Notes under the pieces: model-generated
What the model saw: only the letters and a program-made list of their open reading frames with translations
Told to the model about the DNA's origin: nothing
Database searches by the model: none
Origin: Glaciecola sp965658765
Lineage (GTDB): Bacteria > Pseudomonadota > Gammaproteobacteria > Enterobacterales > Alteromonadaceae
Direction of reading: 5' to 3'
NCBI GenBank assembly: GCA_965658765.1
Contig: CBFHTO010000053.1
Coordinates: 1-26,575, forward strand
Length of the DNA: 26,575 nt
Translations under genes and position numbers: made by a program
Shown here: positions 1-9,420 of the stretch, in pieces
How the letters are laid out: each line of letters opens with the position of its first letter
How positions within the stretch are numbered: the stretch's first letter is position 1

Positions 1-194
1 TATCCTTTATTTAAGGATGACCAATACCAATCAGCATTACTATCACGAAAAACAATAAAGCATCATCAAAGGGCTTCGCGGTCTTGGTAGTATTGATTTG
101 ATACTGTGGATATATCTACGATTGAGCAGATAGAAAAAATTGCTTAGTAAGCGTGTTTTTGTAGCCGCAGAGTTTTTAAAAAAGCACAGCTTAA

Positions 195-1079
195 ATGAAA
201 AACATCAATAGTATAATCAGTAAGCTAAGTAAAACAGGCCTTTGGTCAAAGGAGAGTCGGGCCTTAAAAAATGCTTCGTACAAATCGGCACTAACCGACA
301 CCCTAATAGGACAAGCGATAGGTAAGAATAGATCGCAGCATTCAGCAAGTAATATAAGTTTTGGAGGCATGTCTGCTGTTAGTGAAGTGGCTTGGCAGGC
401 GTATCAGCTTTATTTTGAGCGTTCAAGAGGGCTTAATTCCTCTTTGAATAAAGCTAATATGCAAAGAGCCTATATGCTTGGTGTGCATTCACAGCGCAAC
501 GCAGAAAAAAAGAATAATACGCAAGAGCTTTCCGAGCAAAACAAACAAAATACCGCAACTAATCAAAAGCGTTTTTACGATGGCACTGACCACGCTAGGC
601 AGAATGAAGATGGGCAATCAAATGACAGTGTTAGTCGTTACATTCCTTCATCTAAACAGCAGAATTTTACTTATTCAAAACCTTCATTAAATAAGCAACA
701 TTTTGATGAGGTAGCGCTTTCTGAAGTAGATGGTAAAGGGCCGCTTTTATTGTTCAGAGCAATGGTCGCGGCGGCAAACGCAGATGGGCATATTGATGAA
801 TTCGAACGAGAACGAATTCTTGCGCAAGTTAAGGAGTTTGGGCTGGATAAAGATGTCAAAGCTAAGTTATTCGATGAGCTGTTAAATCCAATGTCTATCG
901 AACAACTTGTTGAGTTTGTTCAAAACGAGCAAACGGCTATCGAAGTCTATTCAGCTTCACTGCTTACCTTAGATTATTCCAAAATGTCTTCGCAGTCTTA
1001 TCTTAAAAACTTAGCGTCAGTATTATCACTTCCAAGTGAGCTGGTCACTGTCATTCACAGACAGCTAAACCAAGTATAG
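195..1079 (+). CDS. DUF533 (YebE-like, TerB-related) family protein
   Basis: A 294-residue protein. The C-terminal part, about residues 185 to 292, is a DUF533/TerB-like all-helical domain: it opens with a segment rich in Ala and reading ADGHIDEFERERI, typical of the acidic loop of TerB-fold proteins, and ends in a helix before the stop. The N-terminal 60 residues include a short Gly-rich hydrophobic stretch (FGGMSAVSEVAWQAYQLY) like the anchor or hinge segment of YebE-type proteins. The middle, about residues 100 to 180, is Asn/Gln/Ser-rich and probably disordered. Members are associated with the inner membrane or periplasm, and their molecular role is not established. No clear Shine-Dalgarno is seen before the ATG, and this start is chosen because it gives the expected N-terminus. 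It converges on the permease gene downstream, with 69 bp between the stops. The family call is firm; the function is not. Confidence 0.75.
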   Translation: MKNINSIISKLSKTGLWSKESRALKNASYKSALTDTLIGQAIGKNRSQHSASNISFGGMSAVSEVAWQAYQLYFERSRGLNSSLNKANMQRAYMLGVHSQRNAEKKNNTQELSEQNKQNTATNQKRFYDGTDHARQNEDGQSNDSVSRYIPSSKQQNFTYSKPSLNKQHFDEVALSEVDGKGPLLLFRAMVAAANADGHIDEFERERILAQVKEFGLDKDVKAKLFDELLNPMSIEQLVEFVQNEQTAIEVYSASLLTLDYSKMSSQSYLKNLASVLSLPSELVTVIHRQLNQV

Positions 1080-1148
1080 TTGGCAGATTACATCGTCCTA
1101 TATGTCTGAAATAACGCACAGAACGCCCAAAAGCCCTAAGCTATTTTT

Positions 1149-2735
1149 TTACAGAAAGGCCACACTGACTAATCCTGCAATTAAACCATACAAAAGCATC
1201 ACAACAGAGGTGCGTTTTAAGATGTCCCCATCTCTATTACTCAAGCCTAAAATAGAGCTCACAGCAACGATATTGTTAATGCAGACCATATTACCCAAGG
1301 CAGCACCAACTGATTGTAAGGCCAATACGGTGGTTACATCCATGGATAACTGTTTAGCAATAGAAAATTGAATACCCGCAAACGTTAAGTTAGAAATTGT
1401 AGCGGAGCCTGAAAAAAATGAACCTAAAGCGCCAAGAAAAGGCGCGAACCATTCCCAATGAGTGTTTGTTAAGCTCGCTAGGTGATTTCCTATATTAGAT
1501 ACAGCAGAATCGTGGGCGCCTAACATCATTAAGTTGACGAAGACTAATGCACCAAGGAGTGCAAAAAAAGGGCTCGTTAATTTGGTTTTTGTATCTTTCA
1601 ACACAGATACCTTATCGGGCGTCTTAAACAAGCATAGACTGATAAAACCAATGATAAAAAAGGGCAGTAGGGAAGGGACATATAAAAGGCTATGACTCCA
1701 ATTTACATCTGTGCCTAATATATTCTTGAGTGAAAACACTAAAGAAGCACTTATGTTCATTAGTCCGAATTCCCCGATGCTAAAGCTTATATTGGGTTCG
1801 GTAGACTGTAATAATGATTTTAAACCTATTTCTTGTATACGTGTGATGATAAGCAAACATACGGTTCCCCAAATCGGGAAACTGGCTTTAATCAGTGCTC
1901 TTTTTGGTGGAGCATTAACCAATGGAGCATCACTATTACTTTTCTTCTGGCTTAAACCTATATTAAATTTCGCAAGCAAAATGGTAAATATTAGGCCGCA
2001 AAAACCACCCAATAATGCTGGAAATTCAACGCTCATTGTACTGATTAGCAAATAGGGCAAAGTACAAGAAAATACAGAAAGTAAAACAAACCCAGCATTT
2101 TTTCTCAGCTGGCTAAAATCATCTAACACTAAAGCGAGCCCAGAAAAAACAATAAAGGGAGCTGCAAGCATATTAATCAACGCTGATTTAAAAGCGATTG
2201 TGGCAATTTCTTGGGTACCTAAATCGACAACCGACAAACCAAACCAAATAGGCGTCCCTACTGCCCCAAAGGTCACCGGGACGGTATTCATAATTAAACA
2301 AAAAACCGCAACTCGTATCGCTGGAAAGCCCAAACTGTAAAGTATTGGAGCGGCAATCGCGGCTGGAGTACCAAACCCGCTTGCGCCTTCTATTAAAAAT
2401 GCAAATGCCCATCCTATGATCATCAATTGCGCGACTTTATTTACGCTTATACTGTTTAACCATTGTTTGATAGTTTCTAGTGCGCCGCTTACTTCCATGC
2501 ATTTAAATAGATAGATTGCACCTGCAATAATTGAGATAGGCGTTAAGGCTAATAGTAGGCCACTGATGACATGGGCATTAATGTCGACGAAAGCTCTGTC
2601 ATATACAGTGTATAAAATGCAATAAGTCACTAATGCAACGAGAGGAAGCGCTTTACTCGATGCAAGCGGCTTGGACTTTGTCATTAAATAAATGAGCAAG
2701 GCTATCGGGAAGTAAGCAAATAAGAGTTGAGTCAT
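1149..2735 (-). CDS. L-lactate permease (LctP) family transporter
   Basis: A 528-residue, strongly hydrophobic inner-membrane protein with roughly a dozen transmembrane helices. Two signatures support the LctP/LldP family: EGASGFGTPAAIAAP near residues 116 to 130 and GSFFSGSATISNLTF starting near residue 438. Characterised members import L-lactate, D-lactate or glycolate with protons, but this family also contains paralogues of unknown substrate. No lactate dehydrogenase gene lies nearby, so the substrate is left open. The length is close to the family's usual 530 to 560 residues and the gene looks intact. The start ATG has no good Shine-Dalgarno. It is divergent from the tricorn-like gene, with a 287-bp intergenic region between the two starts. 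Confidence 0.85.
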   Translation of the reverse strand: MTQLLFAYFPIALLIYLMTKSKPLASSKALPLVALVTYCILYTVYDRAFVDINAHVISGLLLALTPISIIAGAIYLFKCMEVSGALETIKQWLNSISVNKVAQLMIIGWAFAFLIEGASGFGTPAAIAAPILYSLGFPAIRVAVFCLIMNTVPVTFGAVGTPIWFGLSVVDLGTQEIATIAFKSALINMLAAPFIVFSGLALVLDDFSQLRKNAGFVLLSVFSCTLPYLLISTMSVEFPALLGGFCGLIFTILLAKFNIGLSQKKSNSDAPLVNAPPKRALIKASFPIWGTVCLLIITRIQEIGLKSLLQSTEPNISFSIGEFGLMNISASLVFSLKNILGTDVNWSHSLLYVPSLLPFFIIGFISLCLFKTPDKVSVLKDTKTKLTSPFFALLGALVFVNLMMLGAHDSAVSNIGNHLASLTNTHWEWFAPFLGALGSFFSGSATISNLTFAGIQFSIAKQLSMDVTTVLALQSVGAALGNMVCINNIVAVSSILGLSNRDGDILKRTSVVMLLYGLIAGLVSVAFL

Positions 2736-2938
2736 GATGGTCGCGAGAGATGTTTGAGGCTTTACAGTAAAATTTACCGCATATACATGATTTTATGAAT
2801 GATCTAACGCAACATTCTACGATTAAAAAAGTTGGTTAGGGTCTAATTAAGATCTAACCTCATAGTTGCATCCAATTACCATTTTAGTCAATCAAGTCCT
2901 TCTTTGATTTAAACGTTTTTATTATAAAAGACCCTAAG

Positions 2939-2965
2939 TTGACCTTGCATAGCGATGTCTATAAT
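2939..2965 (+). promoter_or_regulatory. Possible sigma-70 promoter for the tricorn-like gene
   Basis: TTGACC at 2939-2944 and a perfect TATAAT at 2960-2965 are separated by 15 bp, which is shorter than the preferred 17. Transcription would start near 2972, about 50 nt before the ATG at 3023. The rest of the 287-bp divergent region (2736 to 3022) shows no other clear signal. Confidence 0.4.
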
Positions 2966-3022
2966 CTGAACAAGGAATTAAAACTATAAACACCCAATAT
3001 TAATAAGAACAATAGGCAGACC

Positions 3023-6000
3023 ATGTTGAAAATAAAAACCATGCTAGGGCTTTCGCTTGTTGCGTTTAGCACCTTAGGCGCATCAAAACAACTCGTCAGA
3101 CAACCCGACATTCATCAAGACACACTCGTTTTTGCATATGCTAATGACATTTGGAAAAGCAGTCTTAATGGCGGTGAGGCAACGAGACTGACCAATTTCC
3201 AAGGTTTAGAATATGCACCTAAATTATCGCCTGACGGCAGTACTATAGCATTTTCAGGTCAGTACGCAGGCAATACAGATGTTTATCTCGTCAGCGTTAA
3301 TGGCGGGGAAGTCTCTCGGTTGACTTATCACCCGGGCAAAGACGAGGCGGTCGGGTGGGCGCCTGATGGTCGCTCGGTGTTGTTCAGAACGACTCGCAAT
3401 AATGCACCTCGCTCTTGGGATCGTTTGTATACCATATCTATTGATGGTGGCAATGCACAGGCGCTGCCTATGAACAGAGCTTTCGATGGGTCTTTCAATG
3501 AAGCGGGCGACAAAGTGGTATTTAGGCGACCTGGATCATGGGACCTAGGCTGGAGAAATTACCGAGGTGGTCAAAATCAAGCGCTTCGCATTATTGATTT
3601 AGATGATTTGGACGAGACAGATTTACCCTTTCAAAACGAAGCTTTGTATTCCCCAGTTTGGCAAGACAATGACATTTATTTTTTATCTAATGCGTCTGAA
3701 GTAAACAATGTATTTAAATATTCAGAATCAGACGGAAAGATAAGGCAAATAACCCAGTCGACCGATTGGGATATCATGAGTTTTGCGGTAGATGGTGAAA
3801 CCCTAGTCTATGAATACTTGGGCGATTTTTATCGTAAAACAGGTTCGTCGGATCCCGTAAAGATTGATATAAACATAAATGCAAATTTTTACTGGCTTCG
3901 TGAGCAATATGTGGATGCTTCGTCAAATATTACGGACTTCAATATTTCGCCAACGGGCAAGCGCGCAGTTGTGTCAGCCCGTGGAGACGTTTTCACTGTG
4001 CCGGTGGAAAATGGCTCAGTGCGCAACTTGACCGACAGTTCTGCCTTTAGAGAGACAAACCCTGCGTGGTCTAGTAAAGGTGATAAGATTGCTTGGTTTA
4101 GCGATGAATCTGGTGAATATAATCTTGTAGTCGCAGATCAGTTCGGCAAGAAGTTGAAGGAAGTAACGCTTGCTGGAACAGGTTATTATTTTCATTTGTC
4201 TTGGTCACCTGACGACAAACGCGTATTTTTTAGTGACCAACAACAGCAGTTGTGGGTAGCCAACATAGAAAATGGCAGCACCAAAATCATTGATCAAAAT
4301 GTGACCACTCACCCGGAGCCTTGGCATATGGCTAGCTGGTCACCAGACAGTCGATACATTGCATACACTATTCAAAATGAAAATATGTTTAGAGAGCTTT
4401 ATGTGTATTCGGTTGAGGCAAGAAAGAGCTCTAAAGTTAGCCATGGCCTAGCTGAAATAAATTATCCTGTTTGGGATAAAAATGGCGAAAAATTGTATTT
4501 CCTCGCCAGCACAAACCACGGGCCTAACGCCGCTTGGTTAGATATGTCGACCATCTCTTTTGATCCTACTTTCCATTTGTATCATGCCTTATTAAATACC
4601 TCGGTCGATTCTCCTTTGCTTCCTGAGTCTGACGAAGAGCCTATTGCAAATGATGAACCGTCTAAAGCGGATGATGCAAACGCGAGTGAATCAAGTGATG
4701 CAGAGGCAGACGACAAAGATGCTAAATTAAACATAGAGACGAGTAGCTTGTTAACAAGGGTCATGCCAATGCCCGGTAGAGAGGGGCATTATAGCCATTT
4801 AAAGGCTGGAAAAGAGGGGCATTTGTTCTTCCTATCGCGCTTTACCAAAGCAGATGGCTCTCAGTCTACGAGTTTAATGCGATATTCTATAGATGATCAA
4901 AGTGCAAGTAGCATAGCGGACGACGTACAAGATTACCGAGTGTCTTTTGATGGCGAGTCTGTGTTAGCTCAAACCGCTCGCGGATGGTTGGTATTTAGTG
5001 CGTCGGGAACATCGGGTGCTGGTGACAAGCGACTTGCTATGAATTTGCAAAAACGTGTCATGCTTGCACAAGAGTGGCAGCAAATATTCAGAGAAGCATG
5101 GCGTTATCAGCGCGATTATTTGTATGTGGATAATTTTCATGGTGCAGACTGGGATAAGGTATATGAGACCTATCAGCCTCTTGTACAGTCTGTTAGCCAT
5201 CCTGCCGACTTGACCTATCTGTTAGATACCCTAGGAAGTGAAGTATCCATAGGACATTCATACACCGGTGCTGGCGATCGTCCTGATATCGATGCAAACA
5301 AGATTGGTTTGTTGGGTGTTGATTTTGACATTAGTAAAGATGGTGTAAAACTAGAGAAAATTTATACCGGAGAAAACTTTTTCCCTCAGCAAAATCTTCA
5401 AGCACCACTTAGCCGTGTTGCACACAAACTACCAGAGACTCGTTTCTTGATTGCTGTAAACGGTAGGAAAGTAGAGCCAAATGTAAATATCTATCAATAT
5501 TTTGAAGGTACCTTAAATCAGCAAACAGAGCTGACCATTGCTAATTCAGCTTCGGGAGAGAATGCAGAAAAATACATTGTCATGCCCGTGGCCAATGAAA
5601 CCAGCTTACGGAGAAATGATTGGGTAGAGTCGAATCGTCGATACGTCGAGAAAGCGTCTGACGGGAAACTCGCTTATGTGTGGATCCCAAATACGGCTGA
5701 AGACGGCTATACTTCGTTTAATCGCTATTTCTTTGCCCAGTCTGATAAGCAAGGTGTCATTTTAGATGAGCGATTCAACCATGGAGGTTACATTGCTAAT
5801 TACATTATTGATGTGCTTCGACGCGAATTAAACGGCTACTTTAATAATCCGTTTGACCAATCTAAGCCTATGACGAGTCCTGGCTCAGGTATTTGGGGCA
5901 CACAGGTGATGTTGATTAACGAAGTGTCTGGCTCGGGTGGCGACATGCTGCCATATATGTTTAAACACTATGGCTTAGGCCCGCTAGTCGGTAAACGAAC

Positions 6001-6283
6001 ATGGGGTGGACTGGTCGGTATATGGGGCGTGCCTCCATTAATTGACGGAGGAAACATCACCGCTCCACGCTCTGGGTTTTATGATCTTAATGGCGAATGG
6101 AAAGTGGAAAACGAAGGTGTTGCACCTGATATAAACGTTGAGCAATGGACTAAACATACTTCAAAAGGTAAAGATCCACAGCTAGACAGAGCGATTGACG
6201 AGGCTTTGAAAGGGATTAAAGCAAAATCGATCCGCTTGCTCCCACAACCTAAACCACCGGTGAGAGTGCCTCAGCAAAAGTAA
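3023..6283 (+). CDS. Secreted tricorn-like S41 family peptidase
   Basis: A 1086-residue protein in the order of tricorn proteases: N-terminal signal peptide (hydrophobic residues 6 to 19, Ala-rich cleavage area near 20), then beta-propeller repeats of the WD40-like/TolB type with recurring SPDG and WSPD motifs through about residue 500, an acidic low-complexity linker near 530 to 575, a PDZ-like region, and a C-terminal S41 peptidase core. By alignment with tricorn, the catalytic residues are likely His745 (in GHSYTG), Ser971 (in SGSGGD) and Glu1031 (in ENEGVAPD), close to tricorn His746, Ser965 and Glu1023. The signal peptide points to a periplasmic or outer-face peptidase that trims oligopeptides, rather than to the cytosolic role of archaeal tricorn. 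It appears monocistronic and is closed by a strong hairpin terminator. Start: the ATG has only a weak AGG upstream, but it gives the signal peptide. Confidence 0.9.
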   Translation: MLKIKTMLGLSLVAFSTLGASKQLVRQPDIHQDTLVFAYANDIWKSSLNGGEATRLTNFQGLEYAPKLSPDGSTIAFSGQYAGNTDVYLVSVNGGEVSRLTYHPGKDEAVGWAPDGRSVLFRTTRNNAPRSWDRLYTISIDGGNAQALPMNRAFDGSFNEAGDKVVFRRPGSWDLGWRNYRGGQNQALRIIDLDDLDETDLPFQNEALYSPVWQDNDIYFLSNASEVNNVFKYSESDGKIRQITQSTDWDIMSFAVDGETLVYEYLGDFYRKTGSSDPVKIDININANFYWLREQYVDASSNITDFNISPTGKRAVVSARGDVFTVPVENGSVRNLTDSSAFRETNPAWSSKGDKIAWFSDESGEYNLVVADQFGKKLKEVTLAGTGYYFHLSWSPDDKRVFFSDQQQQLWVANIENGSTKIIDQNVTTHPEPWHMASWSPDSRYIAYTIQNENMFRELYVYSVEARKSSKVSHGLAEINYPVWDKNGEKLYFLASTNHGPNAAWLDMSTISFDPTFHLYHALLNTSVDSPLLPESDEEPIANDEPSKADDANASESSDAEADDKDAKLNIETSSLLTRVMPMPGREGHYSHLKAGKEGHLFFLSRFTKADGSQSTSLMRYSIDDQSASSIADDVQDYRVSFDGESVLAQTARGWLVFSASGTSGAGDKRLAMNLQKRVMLAQEWQQIFREAWRYQRDYLYVDNFHGADWDKVYETYQPLVQSVSHPADLTYLLDTLGSEVSIGHSYTGAGDRPDIDANKIGLLGVDFDISKDGVKLEKIYTGENFFPQQNLQAPLSRVAHKLPETRFLIAVNGRKVEPNVNIYQYFEGTLNQQTELTIANSASGENAEKYIVMPVANETSLRRNDWVESNRRYVEKASDGKLAYVWIPNTAEDGYTSFNRYFFAQSDKQGVILDERFNHGGYIANYIIDVLRRELNGYFNNPFDQSKPMTSPGSGIWGTQVMLINEVSGSGGDMLPYMFKHYGLGPLVGKRTWGGLVGIWGVPPLIDGGNITAPRSGFYDLNGEWKVENEGVAPDINVEQWTKHTSKGKDPQLDRAIDEALKGIKAKSIRLLPQPKPPVRVPQQK

Positions 6284-6312
6284 CTGAAAAAGGTTTTGAA
6301 CAAACTTCATCG

Positions 6313-6348
6313 AAAAAAAGTGCGCATTTTCAAATGCGCACTTTTTTT
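6313..6348. terminator. Bidirectional Rho-independent terminator
   Basis: A perfect inverted repeat: 17-nt arms at 6313-6329 and 6332-6348, each a run of seven A or T plus the GC-rich core GTGCGCATTT or its complement. It works as hairpin plus T-tract in both directions. It ends the tricorn-like gene (stop 6283) on the plus strand and can also end the cytochrome gene (stop 6389) on the minus strand. Confidence 0.9.
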
Positions 6349-6388
6349 AATCCTTTTTACTAGGGGCTGTTTAAACAACAGACCCTAA

Positions 6389-6763
6389 CTATTCGATGCG
6401 GTAAGCCTGATGACAGGTATTACAGGTTTTCATAATATTGATGACGCTCTGGTCGATTTCATCGCTGCTGAGTTCATCTTTGGCAAGTTTTTTCCAATCT
6501 TTATTCATGCCTTTACTTAAGGCTTTAAATGCTGGTGGCATTATTTCATGCAGATCTCTTGGATGGTTGTTTCGCGTAAAGTTCATCAAGGCTTTTACAT
6601 GCAATTTTGTTTCTTTAGTGTCGCCACTATGTTGACTGATTTGAATAGCAGTGAGCGTTCGTTCATCAAGTTGATCCATATGTGAGTTATTTTCTTTATC
6701 CGATGTTTTAGCGAATGAACTTAAATGAAAACATAAAAGGCTTATAACTATTAATATTTTCAT
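6389..6763 (-). CDS. Small periplasmic c-type cytochrome, cytochrome c'-like
   Basis: A 124-residue protein with a signal peptide (MKILIVISLLCFHLSSFA, cleavage near residue 18) and one haem-binding CNTCH motif at residues 114 to 118, very near the C-terminus. A C-terminal CxxCH after a helical body is the layout of class II cytochromes (cytochrome c' and c-556). It should be covalently haemylated in the periplasm. Its ATG overlaps the TGA of the upstream DUF442 gene as ATGA, so the two are translationally coupled and probably work on the same process. The redox partner cannot be told from the sequence. Confidence 0.8.
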   Translation of the reverse strand: MKILIVISLLCFHLSSFAKTSDKENNSHMDQLDERTLTAIQISQHSGDTKETKLHVKALMNFTRNNHPRDLHEIMPPAFKALSKGMNKDWKKLAKDELSSDEIDQSVINIMKTCNTCHQAYRIE

Positions 6764-7185
6764 TTATCACTACCTTTTATGAGTCTCTCTTTTAGCGCAG
6801 AAAGATCGTATTCATGGCTTTGTGCAAGCGATTGTAGTTCTTCAAATTCTTTATCATCTTTTTGAGTCAGAGCCCATAAGTGAATTGCCCGTGCGCCGGT
6901 TCTACAAAAACCATAAACTTTGCCGTTTGTGCCTTTTAATGCTTTAGACATTGATAAAATGTCCTCATCGGAATACTGCAAAGGTTTGACCGGTAGATGA
7001 AGATAATCGATACCGTGTAGTTTACATTGGTCCTCAAAGTCGCTGCTACAAGTTTGCCCTTCACATTCACCGTCTGGTCGAGCGTTGATGACCAGTGACA
7101 CACCTATCTCTTTTAAATGTTTGAAATCCACATCTTTAAATTCGCCAGATAAGTACAAATCATCGTTAATCTTTTTTAAACTCAT
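6760..7185 (-). CDS. DUF442 / Blh-like protein-tyrosine-phosphatase-fold protein
   Basis: A 141-residue protein of the TIGR01244/DUF442 family. It carries the phosphatase-type P-loop FCRTGARA, with nucleophile Cys94 and Arg99 in the C-x5-R spacing. Relatives occur fused to, or next to, sulfide-oxidation proteins (the Blh persulfide dioxygenase set) and have been proposed to handle sulfur or phosphate. The reading frame is open back to 7278, but Met at 7185 is preferred: it begins the conserved MSLKKINDDLYLSG, is preceded by AGGT, and the upstream residues look non-homologous. It overlaps the following cytochrome gene by ATGA. There is no sulfur gene beyond the cytochrome in this window, so a sulfur role is only an inference. 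Confidence 0.75.
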   Translation of the reverse strand: MSLKKINDDLYLSGEFKDVDFKHLKEIGVSLVINARPDGECEGQTCSSDFEDQCKLHGIDYLHLPVKPLQYSDEDILSMSKALKGTNGKVYGFCRTGARAIHLWALTQKDDKEFEELQSLAQSHEYDLSALKERLIKGSDK

Positions 7186-7514
7186 TTTTATTTTACCTAT
7201 TGTGAGCGTATCCAGACTACGCTGCTGTTTTAAACCATAAATGTTTGGCGCAAGGGCATGCCAGCCAAATCTCGTCATTCAAGCGATAAAAGCAATACAA
7301 AGTTTATGCCAGTCAGGAAAAATTAAGTAACTCACTGAAAAATATAATATAAGTAGTCAATATCTAAGTACATTTTTACCTTTATAGGTGTAACTAAGAC
7401 ACAAGTGACATTTTTGTTGCCATTTTTGGCGTGAGCTTTAGGATTTTTATTAGTATATGGGTAGCAAGTGCTTTATGAGCTGCTTACTCAACTATTCAAC
7501 CGCTTATCAACTAC

Positions 7515-8723
7515 TCAACCACTTAGATAGCGACCAAAGCGATGGTAATAAAGCTTCAACCAAAAAGGTAATAAAACAGTGGTGTAAGCGATCACCATAA
7601 CAAGCGCAGTATAGATTTCGTTTGAAAACACATTACCACTTGCGCCCAATCCGGCAAATATCAATCCGACTTCACCCCTAGGTACCATACTCATGCCAAC
7701 TACGACTTTGTCTGCTAATGGGGCCTTAATAAACATTGCGCCAGTGAATTTACTGAATATGGCGACCACGAGAATAAGCATAGAGAAGCCCCAAAAGAAG
7801 GGAGAAGTCCAATCGACCGTAGTTAAATCCATAGACAATCCAACCGAAACGAAGAAGATAGGTGTAAACAGTCTCACGATAGGCGCAATCTCAAATTGTA
7901 CTTTACGGGAAAACTTGAGTGACTTTTTCATAGCCAAACCAAAGGGTAAGAAAAAGCGCTTCGATAAAGCTAATCCAGCGGCAAAACCACCCAGTAACTC
8001 TGGTGCGCCAAATAAGTGAGCGAGCCATGCGAAAAACAGAACAAGTGCTACAACGGTTGTTGGTATGACGCCAGAATTGCTTAACTTGCTATCTAGGAAT
8101 TGGATCCCTTCGGAGAAAATTTTCGCTAATACAGGTGCTAGAACAAAAAAAATTGCGACAAACATAGTCACTTTTGCTGCGCTGACTACATCAATACTGC
8201 CATTCACAGAGAAATCATATAAAACCGCCAGCAACACTACGCCCATAATATCGTCAAGTACAGCGGCACCTAAGGTTATTTGGCCTTCTTGACTGTGTTG
8301 CCTACCAAGATCGGATAAGGTCCGTACGGTTATCCCGATTGAAGTAGCCGTAAGTGTGCCACCGACAAAAAGTGATATTAAAATAGATAAATCAAAGATG
8401 TAATAACACACTAAAAAGCCAGCTAACAAAGGACCTAAAAACCCACCAACCGCAACGATTGTAGATATTGTGCCTGAAGTTACTAGCTTGTTAAGATTGG
8501 TTTCAATACCAACTTCAAAAAGAAGCAAGATAACGCCAATTTCACCTAGTAGAAAAATGGTCTCATTAACTTCGACCCAAGCAAGTATGCTCGGCCCAAT
8601 TAAAATACCTGCACATAGCTCGCCGATAACACTTGGAACACCAAAATAGCGCGCAATGTCGCCTAGCACTCTGGCAAATACCAAAATGAGTAGGATATCC
8701 AACATGATAGAGTGAGCGTCCAT
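7515..8723 (-). CDS. CPA2-type cation/proton antiporter
   Basis: A 402-residue integral membrane protein with about 12 or 13 helices and no C-terminal RCK/TrkA-N nucleotide-binding domain, so it is the membrane unit alone. It matches the monovalent cation:proton antiporter-2 family. The paired acidic residues Asp157-Asp158 (in AAVLDDIMGV) correspond to the ion-binding DD motif of electrogenic NapA-like antiporters, and the preceding helix carries the TATS motif of the unwound crossing helix. Likely role: Na+ or K+ extrusion against protons for pH and salt balance, fitting a marine host. The start is supported by AAGGT 8 nt upstream. The 236-bp region downstream holds an imperfect direct repeat around CAACTACTCAACC (about 7486 to 7522) but no gene. 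Confidence 0.85.
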   Translation of the reverse strand: MDAHSIMLDILLILVFARVLGDIARYFGVPSVIGELCAGILIGPSILAWVEVNETIFLLGEIGVILLLFEVGIETNLNKLVTSGTISTIVAVGGFLGPLLAGFLVCYYIFDLSILISLFVGGTLTATSIGITVRTLSDLGRQHSQEGQITLGAAVLDDIMGVVLLAVLYDFSVNGSIDVVSAAKVTMFVAIFFVLAPVLAKIFSEGIQFLDSKLSNSGVIPTTVVALVLFFAWLAHLFGAPELLGGFAAGLALSKRFFLPFGLAMKKSLKFSRKVQFEIAPIVRLFTPIFFVSVGLSMDLTTVDWTSPFFWGFSMLILVVAIFSKFTGAMFIKAPLADKVVVGMSMVPRGEVGLIFAGLGASGNVFSNEIYTALVMVIAYTTVLLPFWLKLYYHRFGRYLSG

Positions 8724-8838
8724 GATTATACCTTGCTGCTCTTTTTAATCGTCTTTATACAAACATACTACGCGTAATGCGCATATGATATTTGCGCTAG
8801 CTCAAAGGGACACTCAGTTTATAGTTGATGATGTTTAG

Positions 8839-9276
8839 CTAAACAAAAATACTTTGCTCGATTAATTCCGGTGCGCAAGCATTTATTTTCGCGGCTAGCG
8901 ACGAAGGAAGTTTTAATTGCCGCATGATTTCCAAAGTTGTTTCATCATGCTCCACGCAAATATTTAGCCAACGAACACCATTAAGCGATAAATCTTGTTT
9001 ATCAAAACAACGCAACTCTGGTGTTAATGAGATAGGAGAAATAAATTCGAGTTTTTTTTCATCTTCGTATTGGAAAGACCAAGAGATGAAATAGAATTCG
9101 TCTTCGTGAATGAAACTACATTTTACAAAGCCTTTCTCTAGTGCACGTCGCTCTCTTTGAAGCAAATAAGAAAGATTAACGCGTAAACTATGAGCGTTGT
9201 AATTGATAAAAAAATCGGCATCGCTTTCCATGTAATGGTTTACTTGCGACGCAAAATTTGGGAGAGAATATGTCAT
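8839..9276 (-). CDS. Hypothetical protein, 145 residues
   Basis: I do not recognise this family. The product is soluble, with no signal peptide or membrane segment, of mixed charge, with a Phe/Tyr-rich middle (EDEFYFISWSFQYEDEKK). The frame is open to 9312, but Met at 9276 (MTYSLPNF) is the more natural start, since the 12 residues before it are Arg/His-rich and atypical. Neither start has a clear Shine-Dalgarno. It is transcribed in the same direction as its neighbours but is separated by more than 100 bp on each side, so it is probably its own unit. Codon use resembles the flanking housekeeping genes. Confidence 0.5.
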   Translation of the reverse strand: MTYSLPNFASQVNHYMESDADFFINYNAHSLRVNLSYLLQRERRALEKGFVKCSFIHEDEFYFISWSFQYEDEKKLEFISPISLTPELRCFDKQDLSLNGVRWLNICVEHDETTLEIMRQLKLPSSLAAKINACAPELIEQSIFV

Positions 9277-9357
9277 GATGTGATAACGATGTCGTCTACT
9301 GCAATGGGACAATATTTACGTTATCGGCAATTCTCGAATAACTAGAACATAAATTAA

Positions 9358-9408
9358 CAATAAAGCAAATGAGATTCGACTAAGGTCGGATAAAAATATG
9401 CTTTATTG
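9358..9408. repeat. Nested inverted repeat, possible cruciform
   Basis: Outer arms CAATAAAGCA (9358-9367) and TGCTTTATTG (9399-9408) are perfect complements and enclose an inner CGAC/GTCG hairpin. It lies just downstream of the EthD-family gene on its strand. It lacks a GC-rich stem followed by a T run, so it is not a standard terminator; it may stabilise the mRNA 3' end. Confidence 0.4.
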
Positions 9409-9420
9409 CATGACTTCTTT

